Positions 7,946 to 17,352 of a stretch of 64,000 bases of DNA are shown piece after piece. This DNA comes from an uncultured beta proteobacterium. GTDB lineage: Bacteria > Pseudomonadota > Gammaproteobacteria > Burkholderiales > SG8-41. The position numbers were made by a program, and so were the translations under genes. Under the pieces are notes generated by a model that saw only the letters and a program-made list of their open reading frames with translations, did no database searches and was not told the origin of the DNA. The DNA is taken from the NCBI GenBank assembly GCA_903889565.1, contig CAISYC010000016.1, forward strand, positions 20,690-84,689. Reading direction: 5' to 3'. Each line of letters begins with the position of its first letter. Position 1 is the first letter of the stretch.

Positions 7946-8628
7946 GGCTTCATCGCGCCGTCGATTGTGCGCGGGTCCATGCCGCGGGCAACCGTCGCTG
8001 CCGCCACCGATTGCTTCGGCTGCTTCGGCAGGTACTGGTTGGCGGGCCGCGTTCCCCATTCCGGCATCAGCGCATACCCGCCGTGTTCGGCAATTGCCTT
8101 CGATACATCGGACGCCGGGTCGTGCACGTCGCCGAACAGCCGCGCGCTGGTCGGGCATGCAATCACGCAGGCGGGTTTGCGTTCGGACTCGGGCAGCGCC
8201 GTGTCATAAATGCGATCGACGCACAGCGTGCACTTCTTCATGACCTGCTGCTGTTCGTCGATTTCGCGCGCGCCGTAGGGGCAGGCCCACGCGCAATACT
8301 TGCAGCCGATGCATTTGTCGTAATCGACCAGCACGATGCCGTCTTCGGCGCGTTTGTAACTGGCACCCGTCGGACACACCGGCACGCAGGGCGGGTCTTC
8401 GCAATGCAGACAGGATTTCGGAAAATGCACCGTCTCGGTGGCGGGAAACTCGCCGACTTCGTAGGTCTGCACGCGGTTGAAAAAAGTACCGGAGGGATCC
8501 TTGCCGTACGGATTCTGGTCGGTCAGCGGACCGGCCGCGCCGCCGGTGTTCCACTCCTTGCAGCTCGTCGCGCAGGCATGACAGCCGACGCAGACATTCA
8601 GATCAATGACCAGGGCGAGTTGTTTCAT
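7942..8628 (-). CDS. four-cluster [4Fe-4S] ferredoxin subunit (SoeB/DmsB-like)
   Basis: The 228-residue protein contains four cysteine groups typical of DmsB/PsrB/SoeB electron-transfer subunits. The first is C13, C16, C19, C23; the others are CLHCEDPPCVPVCP, CIGCKYCAWACP and CTLCVDR with a downstream CVIACP. It wires the molybdenum subunit to the membrane anchor. There is no signal peptide, which fits a cytoplasmic complex. The start overlaps the catalytic gene stop (ATGA) and has a GGAG site. The gene order A-B-C matches soeABC and dmsABC. Confidence 0.88.
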   Translation of the reverse strand: MKQLALVIDLNVCVGCHACATSCKEWNTGGAAGPLTDQNPYGKDPSGTFFNRVQTYEVGEFPATETVHFPKSCLHCEDPPCVPVCPTGASYKRAEDGIVLVDYDKCIGCKYCAWACPYGAREIDEQQQVMKKCTLCVDRIYDTALPESERKPACVIACPTSARLFGDVHDPASDVSKAIAEHGGYALMPEWGTRPANQYLPKQPKQSVAAATVARGMDPRTIDGAMKP

Positions 8629-11498
8629 TTTGCAACTCCGGCGATCCTTGCCGCGGCGCCGAACTGCGGCATCGACAGCGCCGGTTCAGCGGCATCGGCG
8701 GCGCGGATGTTGACGCGCACATCGTACCAACCGGCCTGACCGGTGATCGGATCGGAATTCGAATAACGCACGCCGTACACCGGCGGCAGCTCCTCGGCAA
8801 TCAGGTGATTGAGCAGAAAACCTCGCTGCGACTCATTGGCATCGCCGCTCAAGCCCCAGGCGCCCTTCGATTTGCCGATGGCGTTCCATGTCCACACCGT
8901 GCCCGGCTCGACTGCTTCGCTGTAGCGGCACAGGCAGCGCACGCGGCCATGCATCGACTCGACCCACATCCAGCCGCCGTCGGCAATGCCCTGTGCTTCA
9001 GCGGTGCGCGGATTGACGAACAGGTAGTTGTGCGTGTGGATCTGCCGCAGCCAGGCATTCTGCGAATCCCATGAGTGGTACATCGCCATCGGCCGCTGCG
9101 TCACCGCGTTGAGCGGATAACGCATGAGGTCGCTCGCCTGCGCCTCCAGCGGCGCGTAATAAAACGGCAGCGGATCGAAGTATTTGAGCAGGCGCGCGCG
9201 CGCCGACTCCGGCGGCCGCCGCGTATCCGGGCCGCGCCCTTCGGCGGCAAGGCGGAATTTCTGCAGCACTTCGCAATAGATCTGGATCACGACAGGATCG
9301 GGAAATTTGCGCAGCTTCATTTTCGCCGCCCACTCGTGATATCCCTGATTCCAGTTGCGCATCCAGTGATGCTCGGGCGGCATCTGATAATGAAACACGC
9401 AATTATTCTTTGCGTACATTTCCCACTGATCCGGATTCGGTTCGCCGACCAGCACCTTGGATCCGTCCTTGCCGCGCCAGCCGATCAGGAAGCCCTGTCC
9501 GGAGCCCGGTTCGGTTTCGAAATTGACGATGAAATCCTTGTAGTCGGCGAACTTGCGCGTGCCGTCGGGTTTTGTGAACGCCGGAAATTTCAGCCTTGAT
9601 GCAAGCTCGACGATTACCTCCTGAAACGGCCGGCACTCACCCTTCGGCGCCACCACCGGCACGCGCACCGAATCGCAGGGGCCGTCGAATTCGGAAATCG
9701 GCCGGTCGAGCATCGACATTGTGTCGTAACGCTCAAGATAGGTCGTGTCGGGCAGGATCAGATCGGCGAATGCCGTAGTTTCCGATTCGAAGGCATCGCA
9801 GACGATGAGGAAGGGAATCTTGTATTCGCCGTCGGCATTTTTGTCGTTCAACATGCGCCGCACTTCGCTGGTGTTCATGGTCGAATTCCACGCCATGTTC
9901 GCCATGAACAGCATCAGCGTGTCGATCGGATAGGGATCGCCGCGCCACGCGTTGGTGATGACGTTGTGCATCATGCCGTGGATTGCCAGCGGGTAATCCC
10001 ACGAGAACGCCTTGTCGATGCGCACCGGCGAACCGTCGGCGTTGACAAACAGATCGTCGGGCCGCGCCGGAAAACCGAGTGCGGCGCCGTCGAGCGGCAT
10101 GTCCGGGCGCACCGCCTCGGCCTTGTTCGGATTGCGCGCATACACGGGCGGCGTGCTGCGCGGAAACGGCGCCTTGTGACGAAAGCCGCCGGGACGGTCG
10201 ATAGTACCCAGGAGCGACATCAGAATCGACAACGCGCGCACTGTCTGGAATCCGTTCGAATGCGCGGCAAGTCCGCGCATCGCATGGAAGGCCACCGGAT
10301 TGCCGGTCACGCTGTCGTGCTTGCGGCCCCAGCTGTCGGTCCAGGCGATCGGCAGCGTAATTTTATGATCGCGCGCGACGGCGCCGATTTCCTGCGCGAG
10401 ACGCCGTATGGTCGCAGCCGAAATGCCGGTGATGGCCGCCGCCCACTCGGGCGTCGATTCGCGCAGGCGTTCGCGCAAGAGTTCGAACGCCGGCTTCACC
10501 GGCGTGCCGTCGGCGAGCCGGTATTCGCCGGTCAGCGCCGGATCCGCGCCCTCGGTGTGATTGACCACCACGCGGTTGCTGTGACGGTCCCACCACAACT
10601 GGCTGTGACGGCGGAACGGATTATTGACCGCGTCTTCGGCTTCGCAGGCCATCAGACCGAACTCATTGCTCGCGGTATCGAGGTTCACCAGATAACCGGC
10701 GTTGGTATAACGCGCGAGAAACTCGCGGTCGTAAAGACCTTCGCGCACGATCTCGTGGCACAACGCCATCAGCAGCGCGCCGTCGGTGCCTGGCTTGATC
10801 GGCACCCATTCGTCGGCCACCGACGAGTAACCGGTGCGCACCGGGTTGATCGAGACGAAACGACCGCCGTCGCGTTTGAATTTCGAGATCGCGATTTTCA
10901 GCGGATTCGAGTGATGGTCCTCGGCGGTGCCGAGCATGACGAACAGTTTCGCGCGATCGAGGTCGGGACCGCCGAATTCCCAGAACGAGCCGCCGATGGT
11001 GTAGATCATGCCGGCGGCCATGTTGACCGAACAGAATCCGCCGTGCGCGGCGTAGTTGGGCGTCCCGAACTGGCGCGCAAACAGGCCGGTCAGCGCCTGC
11101 ATCTGGTCGCGGCCGGTGAAGAGCGCAAATTTTTTCGGATCGGTGGCGCGCAGTTTGGCGAGCCGTTGCTCGATGGTGGAGAGCGCCTCTTCCCACGAAA
11201 TCGCTTCGAATTCGCCGGCGCCGCGTTCGGCCCCGGCTTTCCGCCGCAAGGGCCGCGTCAGCCGCGCCGGCGAATTCTGCTTCATGATGCCCGACGCACC
11301 CTTGGCGCAGATCACGCCCTTGTTGAGCGGGTGGGCCGGATTGCCGTCGATGTAGCGCACCTCGCCGTCGCGCACGGTGACGCGGATGCCGCAACGGCAG
11401 GCGCACATGTAACAAGTGGTGTTTTTGACTTCAACCGCGCCGGCGACGGCCTGCTGCAATGCGCGGGAAGCGGTCACCGGGATCGTTGCCGCGTTCAA
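8625..11498 (-). CDS. molybdopterin oxidoreductase catalytic subunit (SoeA-like)
   Basis: The 957-residue protein is a DMSO-reductase-family enzyme carrying bis-MGD molybdenum. An N-terminal [4Fe-4S] motif (C29, C32, C36, C64, spacing 2-3-27) is followed by the molybdopterin domains and a C-terminal dinucleotide-binding domain. There is no twin-arginine signal, so it should stay in the cytoplasm. This separates it from DmsA or PsrA and fits SoeA, the cytoplasmic sulfite dehydrogenase. The start is uncertain: TTG at 11498 gives the full frame with no good ribosome site, and GTG at 11477 is an alternative. The substrate assignment (sulfite oxidation) is inferred from operon layout and lack of a Tat signal. 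Confidence 0.75.
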   Translation of the reverse strand: MNAATIPVTASRALQQAVAGAVEVKNTTCYMCACRCGIRVTVRDGEVRYIDGNPAHPLNKGVICAKGASGIMKQNSPARLTRPLRRKAGAERGAGEFEAISWEEALSTIEQRLAKLRATDPKKFALFTGRDQMQALTGLFARQFGTPNYAAHGGFCSVNMAAGMIYTIGGSFWEFGGPDLDRAKLFVMLGTAEDHHSNPLKIAISKFKRDGGRFVSINPVRTGYSSVADEWVPIKPGTDGALLMALCHEIVREGLYDREFLARYTNAGYLVNLDTASNEFGLMACEAEDAVNNPFRRHSQLWWDRHSNRVVVNHTEGADPALTGEYRLADGTPVKPAFELLRERLRESTPEWAAAITGISAATIRRLAQEIGAVARDHKITLPIAWTDSWGRKHDSVTGNPVAFHAMRGLAAHSNGFQTVRALSILMSLLGTIDRPGGFRHKAPFPRSTPPVYARNPNKAEAVRPDMPLDGAALGFPARPDDLFVNADGSPVRIDKAFSWDYPLAIHGMMHNVITNAWRGDPYPIDTLMLFMANMAWNSTMNTSEVRRMLNDKNADGEYKIPFLIVCDAFESETTAFADLILPDTTYLERYDTMSMLDRPISEFDGPCDSVRVPVVAPKGECRPFQEVIVELASRLKFPAFTKPDGTRKFADYKDFIVNFETEPGSGQGFLIGWRGKDGSKVLVGEPNPDQWEMYAKNNCVFHYQMPPEHHWMRNWNQGYHEWAAKMKLRKFPDPVVIQIYCEVLQKFRLAAEGRGPDTRRPPESARARLLKYFDPLPFYYAPLEAQASDLMRYPLNAVTQRPMAMYHSWDSQNAWLRQIHTHNYLFVNPRTAEAQGIADGGWMWVESMHGRVRCLCRYSEAVEPGTVWTWNAIGKSKGAWGLSGDANESQRGFLLNHLIAEELPPVYGVRYSNSDPITGQAGWYDVRVNIRAADAAEPALSMPQFGAAARIAGVAK

Positions 11499-11665
11499 TT
11501 CGCAAACCGATGAAAATAGTCGATATTCAAGCCGTGCATGCTATCAACCTGTAATTGCAACCGGCTTCAGTTTTTTTTATGCATCCATAACCGCAACCGC
11601 TAAAGAAATGGCCGCGCCGACCGATAAAGATAACCAGCCAGCTTTTGTTTTCGAGGACGTCGATC

Positions 11666-12601
11666 ATGCCCCATCATAACCTCCAATCCGCGCTCTGGCC
11701 GTGCCTCGCGCTGGCCTGCTGGTTGCAAACCGCGGCCGCCGAGGAGCCGAAACCCGCCACGCCGGCGCGGCCGGCAGTCGTCATCCCGGTGATCGAACGC
11801 GCGCCCGCCGATATCGCCGCCAGTCAGCGCCAGCGCACACGCAATGCCGGCACCCGCGTCGCCGCTGTCACGGCAACGCCGACCGCCCCCGTCGCCGAAC
11901 CCGCCGCGCCGGCCGCCCCGGCGCATTCCTCCGAATGGGCGTACGAGGGCGAGAACGGCCCGCAAGCCTGGGCCAAACTGGCACCCGAATACGCCAAATG
12001 CGGCAGCGGCGAGCGGCAATCGCCAATCGATCTGCGCGACGGCATGAAACTCGATCTCGAACCGATCGCCTTCGAATACCGTCCGAGCGGCTTCAAGGTC
12101 ATCGACAACGGACACACCATCCAGGCCAACATCGGCGGCTGGAACGCGATGCGCGTGATGGGCCGCCGCTTCAAGCTGGTGCAACTGCATTTTCACCGGC
12201 CGTCCGAGGAAATGATCGATGGCCGCCAGTTCGACATGGTGGCGCACCTTGTGCACAAGGACAGCGAAGGCCGCCTTGCAGTGGTCGCCGTGCTCATCGA
12301 AAACGGCGCGCGCCAGCCGGCAATACAGGCGGTGCTGAACAATCTGCCGCTGGAAAAAGGCGAGGAAATGCCGGCCGCGACAAACCTCGATCTCAACCAG
12401 ATCCTGCCCGAGAACCGCCGCTATTTCACCTACATGGGTTCGCTGACCACCCCGCCGTGCAGCGAGGACGTGCTGTGGGTGGTCATGAAGCAGCCGGTGC
12501 AGGCGTCCGCCGACCAGCTCAACCTGTTCGCGCGTCTCTATCCGATGAACGCGCGCCCGGTGCAGTCCGCGGCCGGACGCATGATCAAGGAATCGAACTG
12601 A
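11666..12601 (+). CDS. alpha-class carbonic anhydrase, secreted
   Basis: The protein has a signal peptide (MPHHNLQSALWPCLALACWLQTAAA), then about 70 residues of Ala/Pro-rich linker, then an alpha-carbonic anhydrase domain. The zinc ligands H175 and H177 (LHFHRP) and H194 (AHLVH) have the spacing of bacterial enzymes. SLTTPPCSE near the C-terminus is also diagnostic. It should interconvert CO2 and bicarbonate in the periplasm. ATG 11666 follows GAGGA and is preferred to TTG 11645. The gene is divergent from the molybdoenzyme genes and ends 3 bases from the convergent next gene. Confidence 0.92.
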   Translation: MPHHNLQSALWPCLALACWLQTAAAEEPKPATPARPAVVIPVIERAPADIAASQRQRTRNAGTRVAAVTATPTAPVAEPAAPAAPAHSSEWAYEGENGPQAWAKLAPEYAKCGSGERQSPIDLRDGMKLDLEPIAFEYRPSGFKVIDNGHTIQANIGGWNAMRVMGRRFKLVQLHFHRPSEEMIDGRQFDMVAHLVHKDSEGRLAVVAVLIENGARQPAIQAVLNNLPLEKGEEMPAATNLDLNQILPENRRYFTYMGSLTTPPCSEDVLWVVMKQPVQASADQLNLFARLYPMNARPVQSAAGRMIKESN

Positions 12602-12604
12602 TCG

Positions 12605-13126
12605 CTATTTGATGTACTGCAGCAGCTGCGCGCTGGTCTGGCGCAGACGCTGCGAGAGCAGCGTCACCAGTTTGATCAGGATTTTCGAGCCGAGCACCGG
12701 CTTGTCGTGAATGATGCGGCCCATGTTGTCGCGCGAGAGCACGCCGAAGGTGGTGGTGCGCAGCGCGATGCAGGTGGCGAATCGCGGCGCACCGTCGATC
12801 ATCGACATTTCGCCCAGCGTGGTGCCGGCTTTCACCGCAGTCATGTACTGCTGCCCGCCCAGCAGATTGGTCTTGTAGATATCGACCTCGCCGTCGATCA
12901 CCATCAGCATGAAATCGCCGATGTCGCCCTCCTGCAGGATCGTCTGCTGCGGCTTGGCGCGGTAGATGTGCATGTAGGATGCCAGCACATCGATATCCTC
13001 GCGCGTAAATTCGGTAAAGAACTGCGAGCGCCCGACGAGACCGAATATGGCGCCGGCATAGGCTGCGCCCTCGCCCAGATCTTCGAGCGAGGCGAGGCGT
13101 TTGCGATCCGTATCCTGTACTGCCAT
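12605..13126 (-). CDS. stand-alone cyclic-nucleotide-binding domain protein
   Basis: The 173-residue protein contains one CRP-type cyclic-nucleotide-binding domain (residues ~30-150). The phosphate-binding cassette GEMSMIDGAPRFAT retains Gly105, Glu106 and Arg115, the residues expected to hold cAMP or cGMP. There is no helix-turn-helix or other output domain, only a C-terminal helix (KLVTLLSQRLRQTSAQLL). It may act through protein contacts. The ATG at 13126 follows a G-run ribosome site and ends the N-terminus 32 bases from the DAHP synthase stop. A class III cyclase is encoded 11 kb away. Confidence 0.82.
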   Translation of the reverse strand: MAVQDTDRKRLASLEDLGEGAAYAGAIFGLVGRSQFFTEFTREDIDVLASYMHIYRAKPQQTILQEGDIGDFMLMVIDGEVDIYKTNLLGGQQYMTAVKAGTTLGEMSMIDGAPRFATCIALRTTTFGVLSRDNMGRIIHDKPVLGSKILIKLVTLLSQRLRQTSAQLLQYIK

Positions 13127-13158
13127 TTGCCCCCCCCGCGTTTGAAATTGCGCGGCTG

Positions 13159-14229
13159 TTACTGCTCGGCTTCGCCGCGCTTGACGCGGCGCCGGCGCAC
13201 GCCGTCGGCCAGTGTGTCGAGCAGCTTGTGCGTGTCTTCCCAGCTGATGCAACCGTCCGTGATGCTCTGCCCGTAGGCGAGCGGTTTGCCCGGCACCAGG
13301 TCCTGGCGGCCGGACTTGAGATGACTCTCGACCATGATGCCGAAAATGCGCTCTTCGCCGCCTGCGAGCTGGGCGGCGACATCAGCGCCGACATTCATCT
13401 GCTTCTGCGGATCCTTGCTCGAATTCGAATGACTGAAATCGATCATCAGGCGCTGCGCAAGGCCGGCCTCGGCCAGACCCCTGGCCGCCGCATCGACGTT
13501 GGCCGCGTCGTAATTCGGCGCCTTGCCGCCGCGCAGGATGATGTGGCAGTCCTCGTTGCCGGCGGTGGATACGATCGCCGAATGACCGGCCTTGGTCACC
13601 GACAGAAAATGATGCGGCGCCGCCGCCGCGCGAATGGCATCGACCGCGATCTTGATGTTGCCGTCGGTACCGTTCTTGAAACCGACCGGGCACGACAGGC
13701 CCGACGCCAGTTCGCGGTGAATCTGCGACTCGGTGGTGCGCGCGCCGATCGCGCCCCATGACACGAGGTCGGCGATGTACTGCGGCGTGATCATGTCGAG
13801 AAATTCGCAACCTGCCGGCAGGCCGAGCTCGTTGATGTCGAGCAGCAGTTCGCGCGCGATGCGGATGCCCTCGTTGATATTGAAGCTGCCGTCGAGTTTC
13901 GGATCGTTGATAAGCCCCTTCCAGCCGACCGTGGTGCGCGGCTTTTCGAAATACACGCGCATCACCACCAGCAGATCATCGGCAAGGCGGTCGCGCTCGG
14001 CTTTCAGCCGCGCCGCGTATTCCTTGGCCGCCTTGATATCGTGAATCGAGCAGGGCCCCGCGATCACGAGCAGGCGGTCGTCGGCGCCATGCAGAATGCG
14101 ATGGATCGCCTGACGCGTCTCGAAGGTCGTTTCCGCCACCTTGTCCGACAGCGGAAACTCGCGCAACACATGCGCGGGCGGCACCAGTTCCTTGATTTCC
14201 TTGATCCGCAAATCGTCTGTTCGTTGCAT
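13159..14229 (-). CDS. aroG: 3-deoxy-7-phosphoheptulonate synthase, class I (AroG/F/H type)
   Basis: The 356-residue enzyme condenses phosphoenolpyruvate and erythrose 4-phosphate at the entry of the shikimate pathway. Diagnostic segments are VIAGPCSIHD, RVYFEKPRTTVGWKGLINDP, and GARTTESQ followed by FKNGTDG. Length and motifs fit the type I-alpha, feedback-regulated family; which amino acid inhibits it is not visible. I take ATG 14229 (MQRTDD) over a TTG two codons upstream. A TATAAT hexamer on the same strand lies about 45 bases upstream. Confidence 0.92.
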   Translation of the reverse strand: MQRTDDLRIKEIKELVPPAHVLREFPLSDKVAETTFETRQAIHRILHGADDRLLVIAGPCSIHDIKAAKEYAARLKAERDRLADDLLVVMRVYFEKPRTTVGWKGLINDPKLDGSFNINEGIRIARELLLDINELGLPAGCEFLDMITPQYIADLVSWGAIGARTTESQIHRELASGLSCPVGFKNGTDGNIKIAVDAIRAAAAPHHFLSVTKAGHSAIVSTAGNEDCHIILRGGKAPNYDAANVDAAARGLAEAGLAQRLMIDFSHSNSSKDPQKQMNVGADVAAQLAGGEERIFGIMVESHLKSGRQDLVPGKPLAYGQSITDGCISWEDTHKLLDTLADGVRRRRVKRGEAEQ

Positions 14230-14273
14230 GCTCAATCCGTAAAATGTCCGTTCAAAGCCAGCAAAATCAGTCG

Positions 14274-14279
14274 ATTATA
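14274..14279 (-). promoter_or_regulatory. candidate -10 element for aroG
   Basis: On the minus strand these bases read TATAAT, a perfect -10 hexamer, 45 bases upstream of the aroG ATG. The -35 region at standard spacing is GC-rich and does not resemble TTGACA, so this is a tentative promoter. Confidence 0.35.
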
Positions 14280-14337
14280 GCCCAACTGCCGGCGTTGCCG
14301 CGGGCCCCTCGAGGGCGCGCATCGCCGGCGCCGCGAA

Positions 14338-14922
14338 TCATTCCGGCGCGCCGGCATCGAGCGCGCAATAACGCACCGTGATCACCTCGAGTGCCTCGAC
14401 ACCGCCCGGCGTGCGCAGACTGACCACATCGCCTTCGCGCGCCCTGGTCAGCGCGCGCGCCACCGGCGAAATCCAGCTGATGAAACCGCGCGCCGGATCG
14501 ACTTCGTCCTGCCCGACAATGCTGATCGTGCGTTCGACGCCCTTGCCGTCGGCATAGGTCACCGTCGCGCCGAAAAAAACCTGCTCGACGCCGCTGCGCG
14601 CCGGATCGACCACTTCGGCGAGATCGAGCCGCTTGGTCAAAAAGCGAATGCGGCTGTCGATCTGGCGCAGGCGCCGCTTGCCGTACTGGTAATCGGCGTT
14701 TTCGGAACGGTCGCCGTTGGACGCTGCCCATGCCACCGTCTTCACCATGTCCGGCCGCTCACGATCGAGCAGGTGCTGCAACTCGGCTTTCAGCCGCGCA
14801 TGCCCCGCCGGCGTGATGTAGTTTTTGGCGCCGGCGAGCAGCGGCGGCAGCGCACCGGCTTCGTCCTCGTCAACGTCCTGCGGTTGCGCGCGCTCGCGCT
14901 CGAGATCGGCCAGCTTGCGCAT
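14338..14922 (-). CDS. greB: transcription elongation factor GreB
   Basis: The 194-residue protein rescues backtracked RNA polymerase by stimulating transcript cleavage. The N-terminal coiled-coil carries the GreB signature GDRSENADYQYGKRRLRQ near residues 70-87, and the C-terminal FKBP-like domain follows. An acidic N-terminal extension (QDVDEDEAGALPP) precedes the usual YITPAGHARL start, making it longer than E. coli GreB (158 residues). It lies 12 bases after the tldD stop on the same strand. The extension may reflect a start upstream of the true one. Confidence 0.9.
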   Translation of the reverse strand: MRKLADLERERAQPQDVDEDEAGALPPLLAGAKNYITPAGHARLKAELQHLLDRERPDMVKTVAWAASNGDRSENADYQYGKRRLRQIDSRIRFLTKRLDLAEVVDPARSGVEQVFFGATVTYADGKGVERTISIVGQDEVDPARGFISWISPVARALTRAREGDVVSLRTPGGVEALEVITVRYCALDAGAPE

Positions 14923-14934
14923 TGTTGAAAAATT

Positions 14935-16404
14935 TCAGGCGGTGCCGCCGACGGTCAGACCGTCGATCCTGAGCGTCGGCTGGCCGACGCCGACCGGCAC
15001 GCTCTGACCTTCCTTGCCGCAGGTGCCCACACCGGTGTCGAGCGACATGTCGTTGCCGATCATCGCCACCCGAGTGAGCACGTCGGGACCGTTGCCGATC
15101 AGCGTCGCACCGCGCACCGGATAGGTCACCTTGCCGTCCTCGATCATGTACGCCTCGGAGGCGGAGAACACAAACTTGCCGCTGGTGATGTCAACCTGCC
15201 CGCCGCCGAAATTCACCGCGTACAATCCGTGTTTGACCGAGGCGATGATCTCGCCCGGATCGCAACCGCCGTTCAGCAGATAGGTGTTGGTCATGCGCGG
15301 CATCGGAATATGCGCGAACGATTCGCGCCGCCCGTTACCGGTGACCGGCACGCCCATCAGCCGCGCATTGAGGCTGTCCTGCATGTAATTTTTCAGAACA
15401 CCATCCTCGATCAGCACGTTGCGCTGGGTCGGATTGCCTTCGTCATCGATATTGAGCGAGCCGCGGCGCGAGGCAATGGTGCCGTCGTCCACTACCGTGA
15501 CACCGGGCGCGGCAACGCGTTCGCCGATGCGTCCGCTGAAAGCGGAACTGCCCTTGCGGTTGAAATCACCTTCAAGGCCGTGACCAATAGCCTCATGCAG
15601 CAGCACGCCGGGCCAGCCCGGCCCGAGCACCACGGTCATGGTGCCGGCCGGCGCCGGACGCGCCTGCAGATTGGTCAGCGCCTGCTCGACCGCCTTCCTC
15701 GCGTAATCGTCGAGCATGGCCTCGGTGAAATAGGCGTAATCGAAGCGCCCGCCGCCGCCCGCGCCGCCCTGCTCGCGGCGGCCGTCCTGTTCGACGATCA
15801 CCTGCAGCGACATGCGGGTCAGCGGACGCACATCCGCCGCCGTCACGCCGTCGCTGCGCGCCACCATCACCACTTCATATTCGCCGGCGAGGCTCGCCAT
15901 CACCTGCGTGACACGCGGATCCAGCGCGCGCGCCTTGCGTTCGATTTTTTCGAGCAGTGCAACTTTGGCTGCATCATCAAGACTGACCAGCGGATCGCGC
16001 GGCACGTAGAGATCGTGACCGCCGCTGCGACGCGCGATTTGCGTGGCCGCATCGCCGCCCTGGCGCGCGATCGCGCGGGTGGCCTGCGCCGCCGAGGTCA
16101 GGGCGGCGAGACTAATGTCGTCGGAATAGGCAAAGGCGGTTTTTTCACCGGTGACGGCGCGCACGCCGACACCCTGATCGATGTTGAAACTGCCCGATTT
16201 GACGATGCCCTCTTCGAGGCTCCAGCCCTCGCTGCGGCTGTATTGAAAGTAGAGGTCAGCGTAATCGACCTTGTGCGCAAGCAGTTCGCCGAACACCTGT
16301 TCGAGCGCATGGTGATCGAGAGCGTGCGGCTCGAGCAGCGTGGCCTGCGCGGTCGCAAACACCTCTTCGGCGGTGGCAGTGCGGATTTCGGTCGGGCTGT
16401 TCAT
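14935..16404 (-). CDS. tldD: metalloprotease TldD
   Basis: The 489-residue protein is the zinc-containing subunit of the TldD/TldE heterodimeric protease, which processes peptide antibiotics and the CcdA antitoxin in E. coli. The metal-binding [11 protein letters not shown] motif is intact. The start at 16404 is supported by AGGAAC and matches the normal ~481-residue length; the longer frame from 16470 is not needed. The partner PmbA/TldE is encoded at 55385, about 39 kb away. The upstream order yhdP-orf-nit-tldD resembles the yhdP-tldD arrangement of other proteobacteria. Confidence 0.95.
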   Translation of the reverse strand: MNSPTEIRTATAEEVFATAQATLLEPHALDHHALEQVFGELLAHKVDYADLYFQYSRSEGWSLEEGIVKSGSFNIDQGVGVRAVTGEKTAFAYSDDISLAALTSAAQATRAIARQGGDAATQIARRSGGHDLYVPRDPLVSLDDAAKVALLEKIERKARALDPRVTQVMASLAGEYEVVMVARSDGVTAADVRPLTRMSLQVIVEQDGRREQGGAGGGGRFDYAYFTEAMLDDYARKAVEQALTNLQARPAPAGTMTVVLGPGWPGVLLHEAIGHGLEGDFNRKGSSAFSGRIGERVAAPGVTVVDDGTIASRRGSLNIDDEGNPTQRNVLIEDGVLKNYMQDSLNARLMGVPVTGNGRRESFAHIPMPRMTNTYLLNGGCDPGEIIASVKHGLYAVNFGGGQVDITSGKFVFSASEAYMIEDGKVTYPVRGATLIGNGPDVLTRVAMIGNDMSLDTGVGTCGKEGQSVPVGVGQPTLRIDGLTVGGTA

Positions 16405-16470
16405 GAAGTTCCTGCGGTGACTGTTGGGTATATGGGGCGGCCGCGCGCGGATGCAAGGACCGCAACGCAA

Positions 16471-17352
16471 TCAGATGCGGTGCAGTACGCGATGCTTGAG
16501 CGCCGGCAGGCTCTGCCGCAGACGCTTCAGATAGGCCGGATTAATGCCGGCACTGACCACGCCGGAGCCACGCGGCAGGCGGTCAAGCACCACGCCCCAG
16601 GGATCGACGATCATGCTGTCGCCGTGAGTTTCGCGCCCGTTCAGATGATAGCCGCCCTGCGCCGGCGCCAGCACGTAAGCAAGATTCTCGATCGCGCGCG
16701 CGCGGATCAACGTCTCCCAGTGCGCCTTGCCGGTGGTTTCGGTGAACGCGGACGGCACCACGATCAGATCAACGTCCTTCATCGCGCGATAGAGTTCAGG
16801 GAAACGCAGGTCGTAACAGATCGACAGGCCGATGCGGCCGAACGGCACATCGACCACCTGCACACTGTCGCCATGCTCGATCGTGCGTTCCTCGGAATAT
16901 TGCTCGTCGCCCATGTTGAAGCCGAACAGGTGAATCTTGTCGTAACGCGCGACGCGTCTGCCCTTGTCGTCATACACGAGACAGCTGTTGCGGACTTTTT
17001 TCGGATCGGCGGACTCGAGCGGTATCGAGCCACCGATCAGCCAGATTTTGTGCTCGCGCGCGGTGTCGGCGAGAAACTGCTGGATCGGCCCCTTGCCGTC
17101 GGCTTCGCGCACCTTGACCTTGTCGGTTTCGTGCATGCCCATGATGGCGAAGTATTCGGGCAAGGCGACCAGTTGCGCCCCGTCGGCAGCCGCTTTCGCA
17201 ATCAGCCGCCGCGCCTCATTCAGGTTGGCGCTGACCTTGGGGCCCGATGCCATCTGCACCGCGGCAACGCGCACGACCGGCGCCGGCGCGGCGGGGCCGG
17301 CGGGTGTGGACGGCCGCGCGCGGCCGAAAGAGGATGGGGGTTTGGCACTCAT
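16471..17352 (-). CDS. carbon-nitrogen hydrolase, Nit1/Nit2 subfamily
   Basis: The 293-residue nitrilase-superfamily amidase has the catalytic triad Glu66 (LPEYFA), Lys139 (RYDKIHLF) and Cys179 (GLSICYDLRFPELYR). These motifs define the Nit1/Nit2 branch, which includes omega-amidases and the repair enzyme deaminated-glutathione amidase. The first ~25 residues are Pro/Ala-rich and unlike family members, so translation may begin later. Its annotated ATG overlaps the stop of the small secreted-protein gene in ATGA, and tldD starts 66 bases downstream. Confidence 0.88.
   Translation of the reverse strand: MSAKPPSSFGRARPSTPAGPAAPAPVVRVAAVQMASGPKVSANLNEARRLIAKAAADGAQLVALPEYFAIMGMHETDKVKVREADGKGPIQQFLADTAREHKIWLIGGSIPLESADPKKVRNSCLVYDDKGRRVARYDKIHLFGFNMGDEQYSEERTIEHGDSVQVVDVPFGRIGLSICYDLRFPELYRAMKDVDLIVVPSAFTETTGKAHWETLIRARAIENLAYVLAPAQGGYHLNGRETHGDSMIVDPWGVVLDRLPRGSGVVSAGINPAYLKRLRQSLPALKHRVLHRI

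Noticed and set aside
11510..11554. Fourteen-codon frame MKIVDIQAVHAINL, similar in feel to the start of enolase-superfamily proteins.
   Set aside because: It stops at once and nothing downstream continues the similarity. Chance resemblance is more likely than a pseudogene.
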